32,361 bases of DNA from Bacillota bacterium (GCA_040754315.1 JBFMCS010000005.1:1-32361); one strand, 5' to 3'. Counted from the first letter of the stretch, positions 23,738 to 32,239 are shown. Made by a program: numbers and translations. The notes: a model not told the origin generated them from the sequence alone.

Positions 23738-24857
23738 GCTCACAGCATCCGTCCTTGCGGCGGTGATGCTTTCCCTTCTCCCTCAAGGGGCCTTCGCCCA
23801 TGAGGAACGTGGGGACCTGGGCTACTTTACCTTGGTGGCGGAGGACAAGACGGAGGTCTTCAAGACGGGCATCGCTATAAAGGTCGGCGACCGCTTCATC
23901 TGCCCCGAGAACCGGGAGTATGAGGTTATAGAGGTAGTTGGTGATGAGGCACGGCTTGTAAGCCGTGGAGAGGCAGCCATGGAGCCTAAGGTTACGGGCA
24001 TGTGGGACAGCTTCCTGGGACTGGTCAGGTCCATACAGGTTCAGGGCGAGGGAAAGCCCACCGTGGGCATATACCACACCCACTCGGACGAGTCCTACCA
24101 ACCCACCGACGGTTCCCCCAGTATACGCGGGAAGGGCGGCGTCCTGAAGGTTGGAGCGCGGTTCAGCCAGGCGCTGGAGGACGAGGGGCTGGCGACAGAA
24201 CATGACCGAACCCCCCACGACCCTCACGACGCTGGGGCATACGAGCGATCTAGGAGGACCGCCATGAGGCTGAACAACCTGAGGCCCGCTGCCATCTTCG
24301 ACGTTCACAGGGATACCCCCCCGAGGGAGGTTTACCTGGGCCGGGTGGGAGGTAAGGAGGTAGCCCAGATCCTGATAGTCCTTGGTCGCCAGAACCCTCA
24401 GCTCCAGTCCAACATGGCCTTCGCCAAGCGAGTCAAGGCCCGGGCGGATGAGGAGACTCCTGGTCTCATGAGGGGGATCCTGGTCGCCGCCGGGAAGTTT
24501 AACCAGGACCTTCACCCAAGAAGCCTCCTTTTGGAGGTGGGTTCCTTCGAGAACACCCGGGAAGAGGCAGAACGGGGCATCACTGCCCTGGCCGGTATCG
24601 TGCCGAGCCTCCTGGGGGCAGATGCCCCGGGGGCAGGTGCCCAGGGCAGAAGCGGGATTGGTGTCATCGGCGGGATCCTGCTGGCGGTGGTCCTGGGGGG
24701 CGCTAGTTACCTCTTGATCTCCACGGGTAGCCTCAAGGAGGCTCTAGCCAAGATGAAGAGAATGGTCACGGAGGAGTTCACCAGCTTCCTGGGCAAGCGC
24801 CCCCGTGACGGTGGACCCGGTGACACCCAAGGGGGAGGCCAAGACAACGATTCATGA
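23718..24857 (+). CDS. spoIIP: Stage II sporulation protein P (peptidoglycan amidase/endopeptidase)
   Basis: SpoIIP cleaves septal peptidoglycan with SpoIID during engulfment of the forespore. The catalytic segments are all visible: 'IYHTHSDESY' near residue 115, 'IFDVHRDTP' near 194 and 'LLLEVGSFENTREEAERG' near 270. I chose the GTG at 23718 (379 residues), which has a purine-rich stretch upstream and opens a signal peptide ending 'SLLPQGAFA'. A second membrane segment, 'GVIGGILLAVVLGGASYLLI', lies at about 314-333, followed by a charged tail. Bacillus SpoIIP is instead held by an N-terminal membrane anchor, so this form seems to be tethered at its C-terminus. The stop overlaps the next gene (ATGA). 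Confidence 0.92.
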   Translation: MKKVNSRLTASVLAAVMLSLLPQGAFAHEERGDLGYFTLVAEDKTEVFKTGIAIKVGDRFICPENREYEVIEVVGDEARLVSRGEAAMEPKVTGMWDSFLGLVRSIQVQGEGKPTVGIYHTHSDESYQPTDGSPSIRGKGGVLKVGARFSQALEDEGLATEHDRTPHDPHDAGAYERSRRTAMRLNNLRPAAIFDVHRDTPPREVYLGRVGGKEVAQILIVLGRQNPQLQSNMAFAKRVKARADEETPGLMRGILVAAGKFNQDLHPRSLLLEVGSFENTREEAERGITALAGIVPSLLGADAPGAGAQGRSGIGVIGGILLAVVLGGASYLLISTGSLKEALAKMKRMVTEEFTSFLGKRPRDGGPGDTQGGGQDNDS

Positions 24858-25708
24858 GGGTGGTCTACCACTGCTACGGCGGAACCCACTCGTCAGTGCT
24901 GGGCGCCGCCCTGCACCTGGGTTTGGTACAAGAGGGAGCAGCGCCAAGCGGTGAAGAACTCGGGGCGCTGCCCTTCTTTGACAAGGCAACCCCTATTGAC
25001 GCAGGGCGGCTTCGTCTCATGGGATTGGATGACCGGGGAAACCGCGTATTCTTTGTGGGAAGGCGACGGAGGGCAGCCTCCATCATCGAGGCACTTAGGG
25101 CCTTCGGCACTGCCTGGGGCGTGGGTGACTGGCTCTTTGCCAGCACCAGCATGGCCGTGGGCCCTTCCCTGAGGCTGGGCGGGTACCTGTCCCGCAGGCT
25201 TGGCGCTGCCAGGCTGGGAGGCCGCTTCCTGGTGCGGGGGGCTGGGATGGCGCTGCCAGTCCTGGCTAGGCTGGTGGCCAAGTGCAGGCGCGAGGCCTTG
25301 CAAGGAAGCCAAGGTCGCGACCTGCCCGGGCTGCCTCGATGCGTGTTCTACGTATCCTCCCGGGTCGCCGTCTCCCAGGCGGCAGCCAGGTCTCACCTGA
25401 ACGGCGTAGTTGACCCTGTGCAGCTTCACCCGTGGCTCGCGCGCGTGGGTCTAGACGCGGCGGGAAACCTGGTGCACGCTGCAACCCTGCCCGGTATCCT
25501 GGAGGTAAGGTCGGTGGAATCCTGGCTCTCCGAGGAGGGCCTAAGGGTCAGGTCAAGCCCCCCCTTCACCGACTGGGACGTGGCGCTCATAAGGCTGGGA
25601 ACGGGATGGAGGCGGGCGGCGACCCAGGCAAGAAGGGCTCTAGAAGCGCAAGGAGAAGGAACTCCCCGAGAACTGGCGAACATAGCAAAGACAAGCGGCG
25701 GGTCTTGA
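24854..25708 (+). CDS. DUF3189 family protein
   Basis: A 284-residue protein starting 'VVYHCYGGTHSSVLGAALHLG', the hallmark of DUF3189, found almost only in spore-forming Clostridia and of unknown role. The usual domain is about 150 residues. Here a second segment from about residue 157 ('CVFYVSSRVAVSQAAARSHL', then 'ATLPGILEVRSVESWL') resembles the beginning of another copy without the cysteine-glycine-glycine motif, so it may be an internal duplication. There is no membrane segment or signal peptide. ATG overlaps the spoIIP stop by 4 bp, and the DUF512 gene follows 17 bp on. Family call is firm for the N-terminal half. Confidence 0.85.
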   Translation: MRVVYHCYGGTHSSVLGAALHLGLVQEGAAPSGEELGALPFFDKATPIDAGRLRLMGLDDRGNRVFFVGRRRRAASIIEALRAFGTAWGVGDWLFASTSMAVGPSLRLGGYLSRRLGAARLGGRFLVRGAGMALPVLARLVAKCRREALQGSQGRDLPGLPRCVFYVSSRVAVSQAAARSHLNGVVDPVQLHPWLARVGLDAAGNLVHAATLPGILEVRSVESWLSEEGLRVRSSPPFTDWDVALIRLGTGWRRAATQARRALEAQGEGTPRELANIAKTSGGS

Positions 25709-25725
25709 GGAGAAGGGGTGGGTTC

Positions 25726-27117
25726 GTGGGTAATGGGGGCATAGTTGCCGCGGTTTCCCGGGGCGGCTTAGGCTGGGATCTTGCGCTTAGGCCGGGGGAC
25801 AGGGTGCTAGCGGTCAACGGTTCTGAGCCCCAGGATGCCATTGACCTGCACTACATGACCTGCGCCGAGCACTTGGAACTCCACGTGCTGAAGCCATCCG
25901 GGGAGGAAGTGCTCTTCGATATAGAGAAGGATGCAGACGAGGCTCTCGGCATCGAGTTTGACGAGCCGCTCTTCGATGGTGTCAGGCGCTGCTGCAATCG
26001 CTGCCTCTTCTGTTTCGTGGACATGCTGCCCCGGGGCCTCAGGGACGACCTCTACGTGAAGGATGACGACTACAGGCTGTCATTTCTTCATGGCAACTTC
26101 ATCAGCCTCACCAACATGGAGCCAGGAGACCTGGAACGCATAGCCAGGCAGGGCCTGAGCCCGCTGTACGTCTCGGTCCACTCTACGGCACCCGAGGTAC
26201 GGGCCAGGATGATGGGCAATCCCAGGGCTGCCCGGATCATGGAGGACCTTTCGGATTTGGTCTCACGGGGGATCCGGGTGCATGCCCAGGTAGTGCTCGT
26301 CCCGGGCGTGAATGACGGGGCTGGACTTGAGAAGACCGTCAGGGACCTGGCCTCCCTCCACCCGGGCCTCGCCAGTGCCGGAATAGTGCCGGTGGGCCTG
26401 GGGAGGAACCTTCCCAGGGGGCTCCGTTCCCTTACCCAGGATGAGGCCGCCCGCCTGGCCGCATGGGGACGCGGGGTTCAGGAAGAGTTTCACGAGGTTA
26501 TCGGGTATCCCTTCGTCTTCCTGGCTGATGAGGTCTACATAAGGGCGGGACTTGACTTCCCTCCTGCATACACCTATGCGGACTACCCCCAGCTGGAGAA
26601 CGGTATCGGGCTCGCCTCGCGTTTTCTCAAGCCCGTCCGGCGGCATGGGCTCGTTCCTCCAGCCAATGCCAGGGAATGCACGCTGCTGACCGGTGTGGGC
26701 GCGGAGGGCATCCTGCGAGGGGCAGTGAAGGCCCTGTGCGGTTCCCAGAGTGGAAAAGTTGAGATAGTAGTCGCCAGGAACAGCCTCTTCGGAGAAGGGG
26801 TGACGGTGGCAGGGCTCCTGGGAGGCGGGGACATCCTGCAAGCCCTGCACAGCCGAAAGGGCAGTGGCCGTGTGCTGGTGCCGTCGGTGGCCCTGAGAAG
26901 CCAGGGGGACCTGTTCCTGGATGGCATGACCCCGGAGGAGCTCGAGAGGCGATTGGGCTCCCCAGTGGAGATCGTTGACCCCACTGGCCGTGGCCTGATC
27001 AACGCACTATGTGGAGGTGGCAGGCTTGGAGGCGCTCGTCGCCATCGTGGGACGGCCAAACGTAGGCAAGTCCACGCTGTTCAACAGGATATGCCAGAGA
27101 TCCAGGGCCATAGTTGA
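25726..27117 (+). CDS. DUF512 radical SAM-like protein (PDZ domain at N-terminus)
   Basis: About 463 residues. The N-terminus is PDZ-like ('GGIVAAVSRGG' then 'LRPGDRVLAVNGSEPQDAID'). The central cluster motif CCNRCLFCFVDMLPRG is CxxxCxxC, and 'DLYVKDDDYRLSFLHGNF' is the family hallmark. Further on are 'LSPLYVSVHSTAPEVR' and 'GRNLPRGLRSLTQDEA'. The role is unknown. The GTG at 25726 is chosen for AAGGGG at good spacing and for position 17 bp after DUF3189; the frame is open further up only inside that gene. The family normally ends soon after a motif like 'SPVEIVDPTGRGLINAL'. Here the frame runs on for about 34 basic residues inside the der gene, overlapping it by about 92 bp. Confidence 0.9.
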   Translation: MGNGGIVAAVSRGGLGWDLALRPGDRVLAVNGSEPQDAIDLHYMTCAEHLELHVLKPSGEEVLFDIEKDADEALGIEFDEPLFDGVRRCCNRCLFCFVDMLPRGLRDDLYVKDDDYRLSFLHGNFISLTNMEPGDLERIARQGLSPLYVSVHSTAPEVRARMMGNPRAARIMEDLSDLVSRGIRVHAQVVLVPGVNDGAGLEKTVRDLASLHPGLASAGIVPVGLGRNLPRGLRSLTQDEAARLAAWGRGVQEEFHEVIGYPFVFLADEVYIRAGLDFPPAYTYADYPQLENGIGLASRFLKPVRRHGLVPPANARECTLLTGVGAEGILRGAVKALCGSQSGKVEIVVARNSLFGEGVTVAGLLGGGDILQALHSRKGSGRVLVPSVALRSQGDLFLDGMTPEELERRLGSPVEIVDPTGRGLINALCGGGRLGGARRHRGTAKRRQVHAVQQDMPEIQGHS

Positions 27118-28339
27118 GAGCATCCCGGGCGTCACCCGGGACCGGATCTACCAGCCTGCGGAATGGTGCGGGCACCGGTTCACCCTGGTGGACACCGGGG
27201 GCATACTCCCTGCCGCCGAGGATGGCATAGAGGCTGAGGTGACCCGTCAGGCTGAGGTCGCCATCGCTGAGGCCGACGTGGTCCTCTTCGTGGTGGACAC
27301 CAGGATGGGCCCCAGCCCCGGTGACAGGGAAGTGGCCCAGATGCTACGGGAGAGCCACAAGAGGGTAATTGTAGTGGCCAATAAGACGGAGGGCGACAGG
27401 GCTAGGGCCGCTGCCCTGGAATTCTACTCCCTGGGGCTTGGGGATCCTCTGGAGGTCTCTGCCCAGCACGGCCTGGGCATAGGGGACCTCCTTGACCACA
27501 TAGTGGAGGGCCTGCCCCCTGCTCAGCCCGAGGAGAACCTGGAGGCTATAAGGGTCGCCCTGGTAGGCCGGCCCAATGTGGGGAAGTCCTCGCTCCTCAA
27601 TGCCTTGGTGGGCCAGGAGCGTTCCATAGTCCATGAGGCGCCTGGCACAACCCGGGACGCTGTGGACACCATATGGGAATCAGAAGAAGGAAGGTTCGTG
27701 TTCACAGACACTGCGGGCATGAGGCGCCGCACCCGGGTGAAGGAACCCGTAGAACGCTACTCGATTATACGGTCCATAAGGGCCATGGGGCGGTCCGACG
27801 TGGTGCTCTTGGTGCTGGACGCCCTGGAGAGCGTCGCGGACCAGGAGCGGAAGATAGCGGGACAGGCTAAGGAATCTGGCAAGGCCTTGGTGATCGTGGT
27901 GAACAAGTGGGATGCCGTGGAGAAGGATGCCAGTACAGCCTTGCGTGTGGAGGAGCGGATCCGCCAGACCCTCTACTTCGTGGACTACGCGCCCGTGGTG
28001 TTCACCTCAGCCCTGACAGGGAGGCGGGTTGACCGGCTCCCGGGACTCATATCCAGTGTTTACGCTGAGGCCTCCAAGGAGGTCCCGACCCCTGCCCTGA
28101 ACAGGGTGCTGGAAGGTGCCACACAGGTCTTCCCGTCCAGGACATCCAGGCCCGGTCGCCCCTTCCGGCTTTACTACACGGTCCAGGCCGGGGTCAGGCC
28201 ACCCACGTTCCTCCTGTTCTGCAACGACCCTGGCGAGGTGAAGGAGACCTACCTGAGGTACCTTGAGGGGAGACTGAGGGCGGAGTTCGGCTTTGCCGGG
28301 ACCCCGCTGAGGTTCGTGCCGAAGAGCCGGAAACGGTGA
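27026..28339 (+). CDS. der: Ribosome biogenesis GTPase Der (EngA)
   Basis: A 437-residue GTPase with two G domains and a KH-like C-terminus, required for 50S subunit assembly. The first domain has G1 GRPNVGKSTLFN at residues 8-19 and 'VDTGG'; its G4 motif is NKTE rather than the usual NKxD. The second has GRPNVGKSSLLN near 182, 'DTAGMRRRTRV' and a normal NKWD near 293. The C-terminal 'RPGRPFRLYYTVQAGVRPPTFLLFCN' is typical. The TTG at 27026 (giving MEALVAIVGRPN) is preferred because GGAGGT lies 7 bases upstream; a GTG at 27011 would precede that site. It is followed by plsY at 26 bp. Confidence 0.95.
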   Translation: MEALVAIVGRPNVGKSTLFNRICQRSRAIVESIPGVTRDRIYQPAEWCGHRFTLVDTGGILPAAEDGIEAEVTRQAEVAIAEADVVLFVVDTRMGPSPGDREVAQMLRESHKRVIVVANKTEGDRARAAALEFYSLGLGDPLEVSAQHGLGIGDLLDHIVEGLPPAQPEENLEAIRVALVGRPNVGKSSLLNALVGQERSIVHEAPGTTRDAVDTIWESEEGRFVFTDTAGMRRRTRVKEPVERYSIIRSIRAMGRSDVVLLVLDALESVADQERKIAGQAKESGKALVIVVNKWDAVEKDASTALRVEERIRQTLYFVDYAPVVFTSALTGRRVDRLPGLISSVYAEASKEVPTPALNRVLEGATQVFPSRTSRPGRPFRLYYTVQAGVRPPTFLLFCNDPGEVKETYLRYLEGRLRAEFGFAGTPLRFVPKSRKR

Positions 28340-28365
28340 GAATGCCCTAGGAAAGGGGGATAGCC

Positions 28366-28962
28366 TTGAGCCTTCTGATTGTCATCATCCTATCCTATTT
28401 CGTTGGAGCCATCCCCGTGGGCTACCTGGTAGGCAGGGCCAGGGGTGTTGACCTTACTGCCATGGGCAGCGGCAGCACGGGAGCCACCAACGTGTTCAGG
28501 GCGGTAGGCCCTGGACTGGCCATCCTAGTTCTTGCCCTGGACATGGCGAAAGGCGTGGGAGCCGCAGCCCTGGGCTGCTACTACTCCGGAATATCACCTG
28601 ACTGGGGGAGCGTAGTCTCAGGCATGGCCGCGCTGGTGGGTCACGTCTACTCGGTGTTCCTCCGGTTCCGGGGCGGCAAGGGCGCAGCAACCGGGGCTGG
28701 TGTCCTCCTGTTCCTTACGCCCAGGGTCATGGCCCTGGCGGCAGGCTCTTACGCCCTGGTGCTGGCGACCACCCGTTACAGCTCCCTGGGTACACTGGTG
28801 GGCACTGCGATGGCCGTCATATCGGTCTTCCTACTGCAGCACCCCATAGCCCACCGGGTGGCAGTTGTTGCGGCCACAGCCTTTATTGTCTACAAGCACC
28901 GCCAAAACATATCGCGGCTCATTTCCGGCCAGGAGCTGCGCCTGGGAAGGAAACGCCGGTGA
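28366..28962 (+). CDS. plsY: Acyl-phosphate:glycerol-3-phosphate acyltransferase
   Basis: A 198-residue polytopic membrane enzyme that transfers an acyl chain from acyl-phosphate to glycerol-3-phosphate, the first step of phospholipid synthesis in most Gram-positive bacteria. The N-terminal 'SYFVGAIPVGYLVGR' and 'GSGSTGATNVFRAVG' motifs and the 'FRGGKGAATGAGVLL' motif are catalytic signatures. Several membrane helices are evident. The TTG start follows AAAGGGGGA. Its stop overlaps the gpsA GTG by 4 bp (GTGA), so production of the enzyme and of its glycerol-3-phosphate supplier is coupled. Confidence 0.95.
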   Translation: MSLLIVIILSYFVGAIPVGYLVGRARGVDLTAMGSGSTGATNVFRAVGPGLAILVLALDMAKGVGAAALGCYYSGISPDWGSVVSGMAALVGHVYSVFLRFRGGKGAATGAGVLLFLTPRVMALAAGSYALVLATTRYSSLGTLVGTAMAVISVFLLQHPIAHRVAVVAATAFIVYKHRQNISRLISGQELRLGRKRR

Positions 28963-29981
28963 AGGGGGAATGGGCAGTCCTAGGTGCCGGGTCCTGGGGC
29001 ACAGCCTTGGCGTGCCTCTTAGCGATGAGCGGCTTGCCTGTAAGACTCTGGGCCCGCAGGCCAGAACTGGCCCGGGACATTGACATTTCCCGGCAAAACG
29101 TTCACTACCTTCCCGGCATCCACCTGCCAGAGCAACTACTTGCCACCGCCGATCTAGGCATCGCCCTTGAGGGCCGGTCCCACGTCATCGTTGCCGTGCC
29201 TTCCCAGCACCTACGTGTCGTTGGCCGGATGGCACTCTCCTGCATGTCCCCAGGTACACTTGTTCTCACCGCCAGCAAGGGCATCGAGGTGCCCACACTC
29301 ATGAGAATGAGCGAGGTGCTATCCGAGGAGCTCCAGGGCTTGGTTGCCGGCGTGGCCGCCATCTCGGGACCGAACTTCGCGGAAGAGGTAGCCCGCCAGG
29401 TGCCCACGGCCACCGTTGTTGCCTCCCCGGACCTCGAGGTGGCACGGACCTTCCAGAGGTCCCTCATGGCTCCTCACTTCAGGGTGTACACCAACACCGA
29501 TATCGTCGGGGTGGAGATAGGGGGGGCGCTGAAGAACATCTACGCCATCGGCGCCGGCCTCATTGACGGCATGGGGCTGGGACACAATACCCGGGCGGCC
29601 TTCATGACCAGGGCCCTGTCAGAGCTCGTGCGCTTGGGACTTGCCCTGGGTGCCAGGCCTTCGACCTTCTCGGGCCTCTCCGGCATGGGTGATCTCGTCC
29701 TGACGGCCACTGGAAACCTGAGCCGGAATCGCCAGTGCGGGATGGAACTGGGCAAGGGACGGAGGCTCAGGGACATCCTGGAGAACAGCCGCATGGTAGT
29801 GGAGGGCGTTGAGACTACCAGGGCTGCATCTAGCCTAGCCCGGCGGCACGGGGTGGAGATGCCCATTGTGCAGGGGGTCTATGCCATCCTCTTTCAGGAC
29901 GCGGACCCCGCCAGCGTCCTCCAGGACCTGATGACCCGGGACCCCAAGGCTGAGATGGAGGACCTGCCGGCAGAACACTAG
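28959..29981 (+). CDS. gpsA: Glycerol-3-phosphate dehydrogenase [NAD(P)+]
   Basis: A 340-residue cytosolic enzyme reducing dihydroxyacetone phosphate to sn-glycerol-3-phosphate, the substrate of PlsY. The N-terminal Rossmann fold has 'VLGAGSWGTALACLLA'. 'VPSQHLR', 'ASKGIE' and 'SGPNFAEEVA' follow. The catalytic lysine is in 'GVEIGGALKNIYAIGAGLIDG', and the substrate site in 'GLSGMGDLVLTATGNLSRN' is normal for the family. The GTG start overlaps plsY. A terminator follows 20 bp after the stop. Confidence 0.96.
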   Translation: MKGEWAVLGAGSWGTALACLLAMSGLPVRLWARRPELARDIDISRQNVHYLPGIHLPEQLLATADLGIALEGRSHVIVAVPSQHLRVVGRMALSCMSPGTLVLTASKGIEVPTLMRMSEVLSEELQGLVAGVAAISGPNFAEEVARQVPTATVVASPDLEVARTFQRSLMAPHFRVYTNTDIVGVEIGGALKNIYAIGAGLIDGMGLGHNTRAAFMTRALSELVRLGLALGARPSTFSGLSGMGDLVLTATGNLSRNRQCGMELGKGRRLRDILENSRMVVEGVETTRAASSLARRHGVEMPIVQGVYAILFQDADPASVLQDLMTRDPKAEMEDLPAEH

Positions 29982-30000
29982 GGCGCGGAACAAAGGGCGT

Positions 30001-30030
30001 GGGCGCGGGATACCGTGCCCATTTGTTATT
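30001..30030 (+). terminator. Intrinsic terminator after gpsA
   Basis: GGGCGCGG (30001-30008) pairs with CCGTGCCC (30013-30020), with one G-U, around a GATA tetraloop, followed by ATTTGTTATT. It separates the der–plsY–gpsA run from spoIVA. Confidence 0.8.
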
Positions 30031-30048
30031 GGTTTACTGAATCCCCCT

Positions 30049-30077
30049 GCATATCGGATCCAGCTTGACCATATAAT
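30049..30077 (+). promoter_or_regulatory. Sigma-E-type sporulation promoter of spoIVA
   Basis: GCATATC (30049-30055), exactly 14 bp, then CATATAAT (30070-30077) closely match the Bacillus sigma-E pattern (-35 KMATATT-like, -10 CATACAAT-like). It lies 37 bp upstream of the spoIVA start, and spoIVA is a classical sigma-E gene. A housekeeping reading of the same AT-rich -10 is possible, but the spacing and gene identity favour sigma-E. Confidence 0.65.
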
Positions 30078-30114
30078 GTAGCGAACTTCCATGACACTGA
30101 AGGAGGAGAGAGAT

Positions 30115-31593
30115 GTGGAGGAGTTCGACGTCTTCCAGGACATAGCCGAACGAACGGGAGGCGACATATACATAGGCGTCGTCGGCCCTGTCCGCACTGG
30201 AAAGTCTACCTTCATCAAGAGGTTCATGGACCTTCTGGTGCTCCCGAACATAGGCGATCCCCACGACCGCGAGCGGGCCAAGGACGCACTGCCCCAGGCT
30301 GGGGCCGGCCTAACCATCACGACTACCGAACCGAAGTTCATCCCCGATGATGGAGTAGAGGTGATGTTGAACGACAACATAGCCCTCAGGGTGAGGCTTG
30401 TGGACTGTGTCGGCTTCACCGTGGACGGAGCCCTGGGTTACTCCGAGAGCGACGGGCCCAGGATGGTGAGGACGCCATGGTTTGACGAGGAGGTTCCCTT
30501 TCAGGAGGCCGCGGAGGTGGGTACCAGAAAGGTCATGAAGGAGCACTCCACTATAGGGGTCCTGGTTACTACGGACGGCACAATAACCGAGCTAGGGCGG
30601 GAGGGCTACGTGGAGGCGGAGAGGCGGGTTGTGCAGGAACTCAAGAGAATCGGCAAACCCTTCATAATCGTCCTCAACACCATGCTCCCCGACGACCCAG
30701 AAACCCTGGGCCTGGTAGCTGGTATGGAAGAGGACTACGACGTGCCTGTGATCCCCATGGATTGTCTGCAGATGAAGCTGGATGATGTCTACCTGACACT
30801 GGAGCAGGTGCTCTATGAATTCCCGGTGAAGGAGGTATCCATAGGGCTCCCGGACTGGGTGGAGGAGCTCGATGCCAGCCACTGGCTCCGCCAGAGGCTG
30901 GAGCAAGCTGTGCAGGAATGTGTTAGCCAGATCAAACGGGTAAGAGACATAGAGAAGGCCGTAGAAAGATTGTCCTCATACGATTTCTCCGAGAAGGTGA
31001 GCCTGAGCCGGATGGACATGGGGCTTGGGCTTGCAAATGTGGACCTGGCGGCCAAGGAGAACCTGTTCTTCGATGTGCTCGAGGAGATCTCGGGTTACGT
31101 CATCGAAAACAGGTCGGACATTATCAGGAACGTCACAGAAATGGCTACGGCGAAGCGGGAGTATGACAGGATGGGCAAGGCTCTGGTAGAGGCAAGGGAG
31201 GCGGGCTATGGTATGGTGGCGCCAGCGGTGGGCGAGATGGTCTTCGAGGACCCCGAACTGATCCGGCAGGGAAGCCGTTTCGGGATCAGACTCAAGGCCC
31301 ACGCGCCGTCCTTGCACTTCCTCAGGGCTGACGTGCACACTGAGATAACGCCACTGATGGGCACGGAGAAGCAGTGTGAGGAACTGGTAGAGTACCTCCT
31401 GGAGCAGTTTGAGGACAACCCGAGCAAGATATGGGAATCAGACATATTCGGGAAACCCTTGGCCGAGCTCGTGCGGGAGGGCATTAACAACAAGCTGTAC
31501 AGGATGCCCGACAACGTCCAGGTGAAGCTCCAGGAGACCCTGGAACGCATTGTAAACGAGGGCAGTGGAGGGCTGATCTGTATAATCATCTAA
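30115..31593 (+). CDS. spoIVA: Stage IV sporulation protein A (spore coat morphogenetic ATPase)
   Basis: SpoIVA polymerises with ATP on the outer forespore membrane and forms the base layer of the spore coat. The GTG at 30115, after AAGGAGG, gives 492 residues beginning 'MEEFDVFQDIAERTGGDIY', which aligns with the start of the Bacillus protein and equals its length; the ATG at 30091 would put the ribosome binding site inside the gene. Walker A is GPVRTGKST near residue 22, Walker B-like 'RLVDCVGFTVDGALGY' near 97. 'PWFDEEVPFQEAAEVGTRKV' and 'EHSTIGVLVTTDGTI' follow. The C-terminal 'ETLERIVNEGSGGLICIII' is the conserved membrane-localising end. Its presence is strong evidence for a spore-former. 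Confidence 0.97.
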   Translation: MEEFDVFQDIAERTGGDIYIGVVGPVRTGKSTFIKRFMDLLVLPNIGDPHDRERAKDALPQAGAGLTITTTEPKFIPDDGVEVMLNDNIALRVRLVDCVGFTVDGALGYSESDGPRMVRTPWFDEEVPFQEAAEVGTRKVMKEHSTIGVLVTTDGTITELGREGYVEAERRVVQELKRIGKPFIIVLNTMLPDDPETLGLVAGMEEDYDVPVIPMDCLQMKLDDVYLTLEQVLYEFPVKEVSIGLPDWVEELDASHWLRQRLEQAVQECVSQIKRVRDIEKAVERLSSYDFSEKVSLSRMDMGLGLANVDLAAKENLFFDVLEEISGYVIENRSDIIRNVTEMATAKREYDRMGKALVEAREAGYGMVAPAVGEMVFEDPELIRQGSRFGIRLKAHAPSLHFLRADVHTEITPLMGTEKQCEELVEYLLEQFEDNPSKIWESDIFGKPLAELVREGINNKLYRMPDNVQVKLQETLERIVNEGSGGLICIII

Positions 31594-31617
31594 CTGTCTA
31601 ACTATGTGGTGCTGTCT

Positions 31618-31661
31618 TTGCCGGTACCACGGCAAGCGTCAGGGCGGCCTGAGCCGCCCTG
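31618..31661. terminator. Two hairpins between converging genes
   Basis: TTGCCG/CGGCAA (31618-31623 with 31630-31635) is followed by the stronger CAGGGCGGC/GCCGCCCTG (31640-31648 with 31653-31661, tetraloop CTGA). They lie between the ends of spoIVA and the rubredoxin gene. Neither is followed by a clear T-run on either strand, so termination is plausible but unproven. Confidence 0.45.
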
Positions 31662-31690
31662 CTTCCACCTGGCGCATGAAGGGCACCCAT

Positions 31691-32233
31691 TTACCCCGCC
31701 GGGCTGAAGGCGTCTTTCCCGGCTCCACACACCGGGCACGTCCAGTCGTCCGGGAGGTCTTGAAACGCGGTGCCGGGCTTCACACCGCTCTCGGGGTCCC
31801 CCTTCTCAGGGTCGTAGACATAACCGCAGACGGAACAGGTGTGGGATTGCCCCTTCCCTGGAGGGGTATAGGTTGGGGCAGCCTTAGGAACGCCACCGCG
31901 CTTGACCTGGCGGTAGTAGGCATAGGTCATGGGAGGCCCGTCCCGGAGGACTTGCCCCTCGGTGACCTCACCGAGGAAGATGGTGTGGGTGCCGGCATCC
32001 ATTTCCTGCACTACCCTGGCCTCCATGTAAGCTAGGGTGTTCGCCTGGGTAAATGGGCTGCCGCTGGAAGTAAGACCGTAATCCACCCCCGCGAACTTCT
32101 CCACCTCCCGGCCGGACTTGAAACCAAACCTGCCTATGAAGTCCAGTGGTGTGTCCTCGGACAGGACGCCTACGGTGAAGAGCCTTGAGCTGGTGACGAA
32201 CTCGTGGGTGAGATTCATCTTGTTGAGGCTCAC
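31691..32233 (-). CDS. hrb: Flavin reductase–rubredoxin (high-molecular-weight rubredoxin), apparently 5'-truncated
   Basis: The readable 180 residues combine a flavin reductase-like domain ('[21 protein letters not shown]', '[16 protein letters not shown]', '[19 protein letters not shown]', '[12 protein letters not shown]') with a C-terminal rubredoxin whose iron ligands are in '[10 protein letters not shown]' and 'WTCPVCGAG'. Such proteins (Hrb in Moorella) pass electrons from NADH or FMN to flavodiiron oxygen reductases in anaerobes. Family members are about 220-230 residues and start roughly 45 residues earlier with a segment needed for FMN binding. Here the frame meets a TAG just upstream of 32240 and the expected sequence is absent. 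The GTG at 32233 has no ribosome binding site. It is likely a disrupted gene, cut by an insertion or rearrangement near 32240-32250. Confidence 0.85.
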   Translation of the reverse strand: MSLNKMNLTHEFVTSSRLFTVGVLSEDTPLDFIGRFGFKSGREVEKFAGVDYGLTSSGSPFTQANTLAYMEARVVQEMDAGTHTIFLGEVTEGQVLRDGPPMTYAYYRQVKRGGVPKAAPTYTPPGKGQSHTCSVCGYVYDPEKGDPESGVKPGTAFQDLPDDWTCPVCGAGKDAFSPAG

Positions 32234-32239
32234 GGTGTT

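Noticed and set aside
25432-25725. Longer N-terminus for the DUF512 protein
   Set aside because: This part overlaps DUF3189 in another frame, is Arg/Gly-rich and non-homologous. A good ribosome binding site precedes the GTG at 25726.
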